A stretch of 64,000 nt of DNA, taken from positions 3,247,398 through 3,311,397 of the forward strand of contig NC_063022.1 in NCBI RefSeq assembly GCF_020509005.1, in the 5' to 3' direction. The translations under genes were made by a program, and so were the position numbers. This DNA is from Fulvia fulva (lineage: Eukaryota > Ascomycota > Dothideomycetes > Mycosphaerellales > Mycosphaerellaceae). Position 1 is the stretch's first letter. The number at the start of each line of letters is the position of its first letter. This document shows, in pieces, positions 55,287 to 64,000 of the stretch. Under the pieces are notes generated by a model, which had not been told where the DNA came from, ran no database searches, and was given only the letters and a program-made list of their open reading frames with translations.

Positions 55287-56450
55287 TCATTCGCCTTCTA
55301 CACGTGCCCGTGCCCATGACAGAAAATATCTGTGTTCGTCAGTCTGCAATGCATCGTCCATTACTGAAAGCTCAGCCACACCGCGTCGTCCAAAGTCGGA
55401 AGCCCACCATCGACCACGCAAGCCATGTATCATGATACAGTGTACAAGTGTGACGCCATACGAGTAGGGGTCCGTCATGTCGTCTTGCGTGACCTCTTGA
55501 TACTGGCCGAGTACCAGCCATCCCGAAAGGCCTGCAAGTACCCAGCCCTTAGCAGAAAGAACAAGGCAGTCTTCAAGTCCTTTGATATAGTCCGCACGAG
55601 TTGCAGCGTACTCCTGCTTGGCTTCAGCCAGGACTCGTAGCTGCTGCAGTGTCTCCATTAGGTCATTGTCCATCATGCGGTCGCTCACGTCATCGCTACT
55701 TGGACCCGCCAACTCGCCGTCTTCCGGTTCATGAAGCCCTTCGAATACACCAGAGCCGGAACAAAGCTGTCCAAGTGTGCGTAGCATCGTGACGCAGCTC
55801 GCTGGTTCGTCGGCGCTCAATACCATCGTCGCCATCGCGATCATATTGGAAGTGTAATTCATTGCAAGTGCTTCCTGTCTGGCAATGTGGCCGGCCGTGG
55901 CGTGGGATGCAGCTGCACGCATGGCGGCCACGCCACGGTCGTAGTACTGTCGACCAAGCTCTGTCCAACAGGTTCCAGAGTCAGGGCGCAAGATCGCAGC
56001 ATGGAAAGCCGTGATCGACAGCAGGATGTCTAGCAGATATCTGTACTGCAGGGCAAGCCGTGGAAGGTCGTGAAGCAGGCCCGAAATGGTTGAGGTATGG
56101 CCAGGGTTTTGAGCGAGAGTGATGTACGTCTTGGTACAGTACTGGTGCATGAGATCTATCTCGACGGCATGTCTGTGTGGGAGTTGAGGTTGGGGAGTGA
56201 CGGAGACGATGGACCCTCCTTCAGGCGACTGCAGTGGTTGGGTTTCTGGTATGTTGTCTCTCACTGTGGCGTATGAGCAATCGATGTCCCTTTTGGCACA
56301 GTTTTTGCAGGTCGGATAAGTCTCGTCGCACTATGACATCAGGATCAGTATAAGTCTACTGCCGGACGAGGCTGTGACTACCTTTACTCTTCGTTGCTTG
56401 CATGCAGAGCATCCAGCTCGCGATTTGGTATGAGCTCTTCTGGGAGGCAT
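55287..56450 (-). CDS. Zn2Cys6 fungal transcription factor
   Basis: Exons 56450-56382 and 56330-55287 (intron of 51 nt, GTAGTC...TAG) give 370 aa. The splice joins GCSACKQRRVK to CDETYPTCKNCAKRDIDC, completing all six Cys of the zinc cluster. The intron falls just before the third Cys, a common position in this family. The rest is the reduced regulator domain: a helix LMHQYCTKTYITLAQ, LLDILLSITAFHAAI, and long helices with Leu (LMETLQQLRVLAEAKQEYAA). Length and shape resemble the sterol-uptake-regulator-like (Upc2-type) group, but I cannot place it firmly. It is adjacent to a secreted esterase on the same strand, which might be its target; speculative. Confidence 0.85.
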
Positions 56451-56812
56451 CACCTACTGACACAGATACGAAAGACGGAAACGAATGCGAAGAGAGCTCA
56501 GATTGCATGTGTGGACACAGACTAGAGATTCTTCGGATCTAGCGTTGAATCCTGCCGATCTTTTGTGAGCTTGGCTAACACCGATCTGTACCGTGCTACC
56601 GCATTACCGAATGTATATGCTCGTTGTCTCTACTGCCAATCTGTGTTCGTGATTATGAAGCAGTGTAGATCTACATTATATACCGAGTGCAATAAGTCGA
56701 GAGAGCATTTAGGGGAAACAGAAGTTAGTTGACATGGTTTTGTCCGCAGCTAGAAGTTGCCGGTAGACATCCTTTGCAGAAAGATCCTCTTCGTCATTCT
56801 TCGGCTCAGCCG
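56451..56812. other. Promoter region of the zinc-cluster gene
   Basis: 362 bases holding the 5' flank of the regulator and the 3' flank of the esterase. Nothing else seen. Confidence 0.5.
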
Positions 56813-58464
56813 TTACACTCTGGCTGCCGACAACACATATCCATCGTACAAACCACATTCGCCATCCACCACGCCAGAGTAGATGGTCGACCCATTCGCG
56901 ACGTTATCTTGTCCGATCCGGAAGACACTGTCCACCTCCGTGTCGACCTTGGCCCAGGGTACGCTGCCTCCCAGAGTTCTGGCAAACCCAGCCCAAATGC
57001 CCTGAACATATCTCGCCAATGCCTGCTGCGCCGCTTCATCTTCCCCAGAAGGGTATACGCCGAACACACTTGTAACTTCGGCGCCATGGTACGCACCATA
57101 TTTGATCTGATCGGGATAGGTGTTAAGATCTGCAAATGTCGCATTGTACAGATAGCGCCAGACTGAGTAATCACTAGCTGAAGCGGTCTGAGACAGGATG
57201 CTGATGGGGCAGTTGAAGACGACGTTGTTGACAATCTTCGAGACAGCTTGTTCCTCGCTTTGAGCACCTTGTGCTAGGGCAGAGCTGTACCAGGTCGGGA
57301 AGAGAGTCGAAACCGCAGTCGAGTTCAGAAGGAGTGGAATCGCCACAGCGGCCGTGGCCGCGTTCAGTCCATTTGCGAGAGCGGCACTCTCATTGCCATT
57401 TGATCCAATCAGGATAGGTATCCTTGCGGCCTTGCCTGTAGCAACGGCTACTTCAGATCGATTGGTGTTCGTTAGGTAATCGACTGTAGGAGGGAAGGAT
57501 AGAATCGAGAATGCATTCGTAGCCATGGCGCCAGTAGCATCCCTGAGCGATGCGTCCTTGACCGCACCTACAGGTAGAGCCCGGACGCATTCGAGAGGCG
57601 AGGGAGCGGCCGAACAGTTGAGGTTCGCTACCAGATTTGGCCAGTCATTTCTGGTCAACAGGAGTCCTTCGCTTTCCATGATGGCTGCGTGGAAACGCAA
57701 TGGGTTGGGTGGGTTTGCCCACAACTGCTTGACAGAATATCCGCCAGCAGACTGGCCAAGGATGGTAACTCTGCTCGAGTCACCGCCAAAGTGTTCGACG
57801 TTGTGATGGACCCATTCAAGAGCCAGACGCTGGTCCAAAAACCCTGGATTTCTCAAGGTAGAGTCCACTTCTTCGCTGGGCACGAAGCCGAAAGGACCAA
57901 CCCGGTAGCCGATGGTGACGACTACAACGTCTTCCTCCGCAGCAAGTGAAGCGCCATTGTAGATGGGAAGACTGCTTCCACCCCCTTGAAGATTGCCACC
58001 ATAGATCTCAAACATAACCGGCAGCTTGGAGCTTTTGGTGGCATTTGTGGGCGTGAAGATGTTGAGGTATAGACAGTCTTCGCTTTCTTTAGTGTTGTAT
58101 GTGGATGTGAGCAAGTTCGCAGCATCGGTATTGTTGTATTCCACGAAGCCAACTAGAATGTGTCAGCCCGCATGTCAGTTTTGCTAATGAGCAGTGACTC
58201 ACGAGATTGCTGTATGCATGCTGGCGGCCATGATGTTGCTTGAAATTCGCCGACCACGGGCAGCGCTTCAACAGGAGGCATGAAGCGAACAGGCGGTTTG
58301 GCGAATGGGATTCCAAGGTAAGCGTTTGCAGTCGGAGCAGATGCCCGTACAGACGTGAGTGTCCCCACGTAAGTGCCTGCTCCAATCTGCACTGAAGGCG
58401 ACGTGGCAGAGACAAGTCCTGACAAACGCATCAGGCATGCCGTGGTGAGGAGAAGTGACTGCAT
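56813..58464 (-). CDS. Secreted carboxylesterase, type B family
   Basis: Exons 58464-58203 and 58152-56813 give 533 aa. The signal peptide MQSLLLTTACLMRLSGLVSA is followed by the type-B fold: YLGIPFAKPPV near residue 50, a Cys in PPACIQQS, and ESEDCLYLNIFTP with the conserved EDCL-LN motif. The oxyanion region is FEIYGGNLQGGGS, where the common HGGG is Tyr-Gly-Gly-Asn. Next come GPFGFVPS, NPGFLDQRLALEWVHHNVEH, FGGDSSRVTILGQSAGGYSV with the nucleophile Ser, and ARTLGGSVPWAKV near the end. The His of the triad is likely in the GAYHGAEVTSVFG block. It is expected to be extracellular and to hydrolyse esters or lipids; the specific substrate is unknown. Confidence 0.9.
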
Positions 58465-58910
58465 TGTGGATGGGAAGGAAGAATGATTCCGGCTTGGGAT
58501 GGAGGAGAGAGATAGTGCTCCATCGTCCCATCGACATATTATACCCTCTCCTTTTGAACGCTGGCAATGCTATGTGGTCATGATGTGCTACGCGCAGAGT
58601 GGAGTGCGCAAGCAGACGCTCCAACGTCACTAGCGCCTTCCAGACGAAAACGAAAACGGACCCAGAGACACATCCGCCAGACGGCCGGCCCGAAAAGTCA
58701 ACTGATACGTTTCGAACGGCGACGAGTCAGCGACACGCAGACTTTCTTTCGACCGAGAAATGACATCGTAGCGGTCGTTGTACCAACAAAACGTTGCCCC
58801 ACATCGCCCAATAACGCCTCTCCAAGCACGCTCCACACTGACCAAACCGCCCAAAACAACTGGTGGGATTACATATGTTCATTTCTGAAGGTGTTGTTCT
58901 ATCTCTCTAT
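58465..58910. other. Promoter region of the esterase
   Basis: 446 bases, no gene supported; contains the esterase promoter and leader. Confidence 0.45.
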
Positions 58911-59261
58911 TCACATCCACACCACCTTGTTCTTCGTTCTGCTGCGTCTATAGTCACAATGTGTATCTACTGCGTTCTTCTGACCCCTGCTGTGGTAGTT
59001 CTCAAGCAGCCGTTCACACCGGTCCAAGTCCTCCTTGGATAAGAGCTGATCTGGTCCGGAAGGTGGAGGTTCTGGAAGGTGATATGGCTGTCTTGAGCCT
59101 GCAGTGTCCAGAGCATTGCGCACCTGATGCCTTGTGGGTGCGAAGAGCGGTTTGAAGGTCTTAACAAGGTCTCTTTGCGAGCACTTGATGCCCTTAAGTC
59201 TGCAGTAGTGATAGGCTCCTACTATCTGATTCTTTTGAGGTGTTGAAAGGTGTTTGGTCAT
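58911..59261 (-). CDS. Small helix-turn-helix protein, transposase-like N-terminal domain
   Basis: From Met 59261 (MTKHLSTPQKNQIVGAYHYC) the frame gives 116 aa. The first 55 residues look like the HTH found at the start of Tc1/mariner and pogo-type transposases and related fungal proteins: a helix (TPQKNQIVGAYHYC), then CSQRDLVKTF and APTRHQVRNAL as recognition helix. No DDE catalytic domain follows; the rest is charged and ends at 58911. It may be the remnant of a transposase, a domesticated DNA-binding fragment or an incomplete multi-exon gene. Confidence 0.35.
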   Translation of the reverse strand: MTKHLSTPQKNQIVGAYHYCRLKGIKCSQRDLVKTFKPLFAPTRHQVRNALDTAGSRQPYHLPEPPPSGPDQLLSKEDLDRCERLLENYHSRGQKNAVDTHCDYRRSRTKNKVVWM

Positions 59262-60392
59262 CTTGCAGTAGCTTCTCCAATCTAGCATGCGACAACAACA
59301 CCACATATAGCCAATCCAAGCACGACAATTTGTTCAGTGATGTATCCAGATACGTATATAAATTTGCTGGTTGCAATGGGCCTGATATTGGATGAAGTAA
59401 ACACGATTGAAGATGTGGTGTTGTTTTTTGGTGGAGGTGGGCGCTTTGGTCCGTATGACGCGTGCCAAGCTCGTGATATTGGCTTTCAGCGCGACGTCGC
59501 GATCACCGCTGATTAAAATGTGCTGTTGGCGGTTGTGAACCTCCAAAGGTAAGCGTAGCGGAGTGGAGCTCTCTACCAACCCTTCTAGACTGCAAAGTAG
59601 CGTGCGATCCACGCTACCGCTACCCGACGTACAGTGCTTATTATACGACGACATAGGCGTTAGCGACGAGTATATGTTTGCGAGTTCGCCAACAGGCACA
59701 GTGCGGTAGGTCACGTGACCCTAAAACTTGAAGTTGACAAATCAGAGCGGGCGCCAAGGCTAGTTGAGGGCTGGTGATAGAGCTCCACTCCCTCCTCGCT
59801 GACGCCACCACCTACGCTCGAGTGTTCGCAAGCTCACACGTCGCTACGGTGGATGGCTAGCGCCCGTCGGTCTTTACGCTTAATTAAGACATTCCGATCG
59901 TCACTCCCGGTGATTCATGTGCAGCAGCATGTAGCGCAAATTAGAAGGTGATGCTTAGCTCGCGGAATCGGAGGAATGCAGGATCTAGGCATATCATCCC
60001 TTGTGCTTCTCGTTTGCTGAGAGGGTTGTCTGGACCCGGCAGTCGTGGAGATGATCAGTCGCCTTGCACTTGTGTCAGGTAGTTTTGCATTGTAGACGCC
60101 ATACAGTGCCCATTGTGGAGAGAATTCTTTGTGATCCTGTCGCATGGCAGCGGATGAATCATTGCGACGCCTATGCTTCTATGTGTAATACCTGTGGCGA
60201 CGGGTATCGACCCTTATATAATATGATGTGACCCCGTCGACGGCCGCTCTGGACTTTTACACTGCACAGCCTCCAGGATCCCCTATCCGTGACTCCCACT
60301 AGCATCGAAGGAGAGACTGCCGATTTGCAACGTACACACCCCACGATCATGCAGGCTCCACGGTAAGTGTGCATAACAGGACTGACTGCGCT
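59262..60392. other. Intergenic, with repeat copies
   Basis: Contains the repeat copy at 59697-59886 and a more diverged related stretch near 59535-59580 (GTAAGCGTAGCGGAGTGGAG compared with the better copies). No gene is supported. Confidence 0.5.
59697..59886 (+). repeat. Dispersed repeat, left copy of an inverted pair
   Basis: Starts ACAGTGCGGTAGGTCACGTG and ends near ACGCTTAATTAAG. It is the reverse complement of 61680-61863 over its length with scattered mismatches and small gaps. It has a CACGTG palindrome near its start. No coding capacity. Possibly a non-autonomous element. Confidence 0.85.
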
Positions 60393-61571
60393 CTACGCCT
60401 CTGCTTCGGGGACCCCCCTTACTGCTTCGGCGATGGATTCCGCCTTCGTAGGGTTTTGCTGTCGTAGTCCATCCATTCTAGGGTCGTCAAGAAGTTGCAG
60501 CCGCATCCCCTTCAACCAAGACAGCCCCTCGTCGGCTCGTATCTTTCCCTCCAACCATTCGGCATCCTGGTCCTTGCCCTGTAAACGAAGAATGTAGCTC
60601 GCACGCGTCAGGAATCGAACCTTCCTACGTAGGCCCACATGCTGGAAGCCGGCGTTCGTTGGGGCTAGACCCGGGATCCAGGACGACTTATTTGCATGTT
60701 GTTCTCTTTTGCGCCACACATCTACTAAGACATCCGCGCTCGGTTTGGATGGATGATACAGGTCCAGCAGCGCCTTCTTGAACTCGCGCCTGTCGGCGTA
60801 GCTACCATTGAAGTACTTCCCCAACTCCATTTCGCTGAAGCGATCGTACAGCTGCTCAGAGCACAATCGAGCTTCTGTCCGGAACAGGGCTCTCTGTTCT
60901 ATCTTGTGAAAAGCCAAGGGCGATTTCACGTCCCATTTGCTCTCGGCTTCAAACAGAGCTTGTATGACTGCATCGACGCTGCGTGCGGGATCCCAGCACA
61001 TCTTCGCATCCAAGATGCCGGCAAGTATACGAGTCGTCCGCGGCGATGGGTCTTCATGCACCTCCTGAGCAAACCAGTCCCACAGGCGTTGTTCGTGGCC
61101 TTCAGCATACAGATGCCAGCAGAGAGCCTCGACGAAGCGGTCGTCGTAGTCCTTGTGCGATGTGTACTTGCTCTTCTCTGCCAGGAACCAATCCAGAATC
61201 TCACTAGCTGCTACATTTGCTGCTAATTCCTTTCGACGCTCGAGGGAGTGATCGCGCATGCGCGAAATCTTTGATCTGGCTCCGATGATCAGCTTCCGCG
61301 CGCGTTCAATAGTCATCAAGCCCTTTGGTATAGAACGGTGCTTGAAGGCGGCAGAGGGTGGCGTGGAGCGTGGCGTAGAGGGAGCGTCATCGTAGGCGGA
61401 ACTCGTTTTGGCGGTGGTGGCGGGTCGCTGGGCGGTGCATGTGAAGGATCGCGGTGCGGAGGGTTGTGCGAGTCGGAGAGGAGTCGCTGAGCGGGAGGCG
61501 CGCGCAATGGTGAGGGTGGGGGTCCAAGTGCGCAATGCTTGACGGAAGGGACAAGCCAGCAGTCCCGACAT
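60393..61571 (-). CDS. Predicted mitochondrial protein of unknown function
   Basis: A single exon of 392 aa. The N-terminal 60 residues are rich in Arg, Ser, Ala and Thr without acids (MSGLLACPFRQALRTWTPTL ... RSATPLRLAQPSAPRSF), a good mitochondrial presequence. The remainder is helical: AANVAASEILDWFLAEKSKY, VEALCWHLYAEGHEQRLWDW, RTTRILAGILDAKMCWDPAR, and WLEGKIRADEGLSWLKGMRL near the end. Repeating helical pairs recall PPR-like or other mitochondrial RNA-processing proteins, but no motif is clear enough to name. It is enclosed by two inverted repeat copies about 110 bp and 510 bp from its ends. Confidence 0.7.
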   Translation of the reverse strand: MSGLLACPFRQALRTWTPTLTIARASRSATPLRLAQPSAPRSFTCTAQRPATTAKTSSAYDDAPSTPRSTPPSAAFKHRSIPKGLMTIERARKLIIGARSKISRMRDHSLERRKELAANVAASEILDWFLAEKSKYTSHKDYDDRFVEALCWHLYAEGHEQRLWDWFAQEVHEDPSPRTTRILAGILDAKMCWDPARSVDAVIQALFEAESKWDVKSPLAFHKIEQRALFRTEARLCSEQLYDRFSEMELGKYFNGSYADRREFKKALLDLYHPSKPSADVLVDVWRKREQHANKSSWIPGLAPTNAGFQHVGLRRKVRFLTRASYILRLQGKDQDAEWLEGKIRADEGLSWLKGMRLQLLDDPRMDGLRQQNPTKAESIAEAVRGVPEAEA

Positions 61572-61679
61572 GATGAGGCGGGAGGGGTGCTGTCGTTGGA
61601 GGTGAACGTGAACGTGAGCGTTGCGACCTTCACAAGCTTCGCAAGCCAGGGCGCTCGCAAGTTCAATGCGAGGTGTCGT

Positions 61680-61863
61680 GATCTCACATCACGTGATTAA
61701 GCGTAGCGACCGAGCGCTAGCCACACCGGAGTATGAGCTTGCGAGTACGTAGGTGAGGCGTCAGCGAGGGAGTGAAGCTCTATACCAGCCCTCAACTAGC
61801 CTTGGCGCCCGCTCTGATTGGTCAACTTTCAAGTTTTGGGGTCACGTGACCTACCGCACTGTA
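61680..61863 (-). repeat. Dispersed repeat, right copy of an inverted pair
   Basis: The reverse complement of the copy at 59697-59886. This copy keeps a CACGTG palindrome at both ends (within ATCACGTGATTAAGCG and GGGTCACGTGACCTACC), suggesting it is the more complete one. It ends where AT-rich transposon DNA begins. Confidence 0.85.
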
Positions 61864-61995
61864 CCTTATGACGTTCTTATCTAAACATACCGCTAGCTTA
61901 GCGCTTAACTTTATATTTAGAGTTTTCTTAGGTAGCTTTTCTATATCTTAGATTTATACTCGCTAAGGTTCTTATATCTAGTAGCTTCCCTTCCC
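61864..61995. other. AT-rich, RIP-like segment
   Basis: 132 bases with TA-rich composition and few CA or TG dinucleotides, like the transposon interior to its right. It could be a further piece of the same old element, but no protein similarity can be seen. Confidence 0.5.
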
Positions 61996-62515
61996 TGTCA
62001 GGGCGAGAGCCTGGCCTGTGAGATGCAAGGGTGAAAGCGAGAATGCAGGTGCGAAGTGCAGATGCAAAAGGGTATGGTATGATGGCTACACAAAACAAAA
62101 GACGAAGAAAGCAAGAGAGGCCTGGGGAAGGCCAGATATTTATACGCGACCCTCGCGAGTGCGTGTCCCCGCATCAACAGGGCTAACCCGTGCGAAGCCG
62201 CGCTCAGCAGCTTTGCTCAAAACCTTATTCCAACCTGCCCTACGTTCCGAGTCTTCCACGTGCTTCTTCCAGGGTCCAGCGCAGTCGCGGGTGCTCGCGG
62301 GAGTGCCGTGAGTCACACAGTCACGAGCCGAAGTGAATCTGTCAAGGTTTGGTAGAGGGGTGAATTTGGAGGGCTAGGTCCCGTAGTGAATGTTGCGGGG
62401 CATGTGATTCTTGGTGCTCACACACCAAGCTGGACTGTCACTTCTTGACGACTTCTGAGCACTCTGAGGCTCTTCTGTCCCCACCTTCTGTACACTCTGT
62501 GGGGAGACCATGACA
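61996..62515. mobile_element. LTR copy 1, 520 bp, TGTCA...TGACA
   Basis: The copy begins TGTCAGGGCGAGAGCC and ends GAGACCATGACA, the TG...CA ends of a long terminal repeat. It is 520 bp, the same length as copy 2, and differs from it at only about six to seven positions. It contains a TATAAATA on the minus strand near 62145, suggesting minus-strand orientation. Its flanks (TTCCC left, GGGCC right) are not a target duplication. An open frame of 97 codons inside (62018-62311) is shared with copy 2 and I do not call it a gene. Confidence 0.9.
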
Positions 62516-62992
62516 GGGCCGGTACATCTCCTATCTAGCTTCTTAGATAGTCGAGTCGTACGGATGTTCTTAGTACTAAGATATACCTAATTACCTACCT
62601 TATAGTCTAGAGAAATACTTTAGTAGCGGTTTACTACTTCTACTTAGAGAGCTTATAATATTCGTATATTCTCTTAAAGATGCTTATAAAGCTCGTAAAT
62701 TCGACGTATAAGGGTTTCTACTAATCGCGTATCTATTCGCTAGAGAGTAGTTAGTCCTCCCTCCTTTCTAGCGTTTAGATCAACTCGCTCTATAAACTTA
62801 GGGTTATAGCCTAAGGTAGTGTAGAACGGCGATATACTAGTAGTCTTAGATAGGTGATTATTAATCGCGAACTAAGTAAGATATAGCTATTCTACCTAGT
62901 TATCCTATACCTTATTAGTAAATACACAAAGATACTGTTCTATTACCTAGTTAGTACGTTCTGACTATCTATTAGTTTCTAGGTAATACGAA
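62516..62992 (-). mobile_element. Gypsy integrase C-terminal part, RIP-degraded
   Basis: Read on the minus strand, one frame gives VIEQYLCVFTN, FAINNHLSKTTSISPFYTTL and GYNPKF, then NIRTTRLSKKLDRRCTGP. This is the end of the Ty3/Gypsy integrase catalytic core and the following domain. At least five TAG stops occur, at positions where family members have Gln or Trp (CAG or TGG changed to TAG). The DNA is AT-rich and nearly lacks CA and TG. Confidence 0.85.
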
Positions 62993-63512
62993 TGTCAGGG
63001 CGAGAGCCTGGCCTGTGAGATGCAAGGGTGAAAGCGAGAATGCAGGTGCGAAGTGCAGATGCAAAAGGGTATGGTATGATTGCTACACAAAACAAAAGAC
63101 GAAGGAAGCAAGAGAGGCCTGGGGAAGGCCAGATATTTATACGCGACCCTCGCGAGTGCGTGTCCCCGCATCAACAGGGCTAACCCGTGCGAAGCCGCGC
63201 TCAGCAGCTTTGCTCAAAACCTTATTCCAACCTGCCCTACGTTCCGAGTCTTCCACGTGCTTCTTCCAGGGTCCAGCGCAGTCGCGGGTGCTCGCGGGAG
63301 TGCCGTGAGTCACACAGTCACGAGCCGAAGTGAATCTGTCAAGGTTTGGTAGAGGGGTGAATTTGGAGGGCTGGGTCCCGTAGTGAATGTTGCGGGGTAT
63401 GTGATTCTTGGCGCTCACACACCAAGCTGGACTGTCACTTCTTGACGACTTCTGAGCACTCTGAGGCTCTTCTGTCCCCACCTTCTGTACTCTCTGTGGG
63501 GAGACCATGACA
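62993..63512. mobile_element. Solo LTR (copy 2) with ACGAA target duplication
   Basis: 520 bp, TGTCA...TGACA. It is flanked directly by ACGAA on both sides (62988-62992 and 63513-63517), a 5-bp duplication as made by Gypsy/Copia-type integrases. There is no internal region, so it is a solo LTR left by recombination between the LTRs of an inserted element. It splits the integrase frame around it. Its base composition is normal, with no RIP-like depletion. Confidence 0.93.
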
Positions 63513-63936
63513 ACGAAGAACTTAGCTTACGATTTAAACGGAGTATCTTATAGAGTTTCTTCTAGAAGGTAGTAACCTACTATTTACTACGGTCTAATAT
63601 AATAGTATTAGGAAACCCGCGCCGATAGAACATATATTTAAGGAAAAGCCTTGCCGTATTCTATACTATCATTACGCTAATAGGGATCAGCTCGACTTTC
63701 TTAGTAAGCCTGTTAGTAACGGTTATAATGTTATTATAGACTATGCCGTTAAGAGTACTGTCTAGGAGTCCGATAACGAAGTCGACTAGAATATGTTTCT
63801 AAGGCCGATCTGGAACAGGAAGTGGCTATAATAGTCTTAGTGGCTAGGAGTGTAGAGATTTTGTTGTACGGCAGGTACGGCAATTCGCGGTATATCTACA
63901 TACGGATCTCGCTAATCTAGGCTAGTAGAATTCACG
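63513..63936 (-). mobile_element. Gypsy integrase core, RIP-degraded, next to the telomere
   Basis: The minus-strand frame reads CRTCRTTKSLHS, PLPVPDRP, KHILVDFVIGLLDS, TVTNRLTKKVELIPIS and RRGFPNTIILDRSK. This is the zinc-binding end and catalytic core of a Ty3/Gypsy integrase (the D..F, D..LTK and DR blocks), with Asn for the Asp expected before RLTK. TAG stops interrupt it several times. Past 63890 toward the telomere no further similarity is seen. The frame continues into 62992 when the solo LTR and one ACGAA are left out of account. Confidence 0.85.
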
Positions 63937-64000
63937 TAGGGTTAGGGTTAGGGTTAGGGTTAGGGTTAGGGTTAGGGTTAGGGTTAGGGTTAGGGTTAGG
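63937..64000 (+). repeat. Telomere repeats (TTAGGG)n
   Basis: TAGGG followed by about ten perfect TTAGGG units to the end of the window. The G-rich strand runs 5'->3' to the right, as at a right-hand chromosome end. TTAGGG is the standard filamentous-ascomycete telomere unit. Confidence 0.98.

Noticed and set aside
62018..62311. 97-codon frame starting MRCKGESENAGAK, repeated at 63015-63308
   Set aside because: It lies wholly inside the two LTR copies and is duplicated because they are; there is no reason to think it is a gene.
1..64000. CRISPR arrays, bacterial-type operons, ribosome binding sites
   Set aside because: None are present; the DNA is eukaryotic, with spliceosomal introns and a telomere.

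Overview
This is the end of a fungal chromosome. The right edge is an array of TTAGGG telomere repeats (63937-64000). The genes have short GT-AG introns of about 45-130 nt, and the protein families are those of a filamentous ascomycete (Pezizomycotina; the mix would suit a Dothideomycete, but I cannot prove the class).

Layout. 1-6300: the 3' end of a proline-rich gene, a broken Dal5-type transporter, a DUF7587-like gene and a minisatellite beside an Egl/EXD1-type exonuclease-domain gene. 6300-16400: two large gene-poor stretches around one intact MCT-type transporter, plus a TA-flanked MITE. 16400-21300: an F-box-like gene, LCB1 (serine palmitoyltransferase subunit 1) and a BPL_N/amidotransferase-like gene. 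21960-24830: a decayed Zn2Cys6 regulator directly followed by a decayed adenylate-forming domain, probably what is left of a secondary-metabolism locus. 24900-31420: 2EXR/F-box-like genes, a four-repeat Myb/SANT protein and hydrolase debris. 31747-33427: UBP8. 34298-40801: a divergent pair of large genes of unknown function, one with ten exons and a signal peptide. 41968-45909: a PTH11/rhodopsin-like membrane protein, VPS4 and prefoldin 6. 45929-49209: a broken BTB gene, a second BTB gene and a small secreted protein. 49392-52969: ECO1, ureidoglycolate lyase and a peroxiredoxin. 53100-61600: a broken GNAT gene, a Zn2Cys6 regulator, a secreted carboxylesterase, a small helix-turn-helix protein and a predicted mitochondrial protein set between two inverted repeat copies. 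61864-63936: subtelomeric transposon DNA.

Housekeeping genes (sphingolipid synthesis, SAGA deubiquitination, ESCRT, chaperone, cohesion, purine catabolism, peroxide removal) are intact. Accessory genes among them (transporter, regulator plus adenylation domain, BTB, GNAT, hydrolase) carry frameshifts, stops or truncations. This pattern fits decay of dispensable genes near a chromosome end better than general sequencing error, although a few lesions lie in homopolymers and need read-level checking.

The most informative structure is at the telomere. A Gypsy integrase gene on the minus strand, full of stops and nearly free of CpA/TpG (as expected from repeat-induced point mutation, RIP), is split by a clean 520-bp solo LTR with a 5-bp ACGAA target duplication. 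A second copy of the same LTR, about 99% identical, lies 477 bp further in. The LTRs arrived after the RIP-like mutation and have escaped it.
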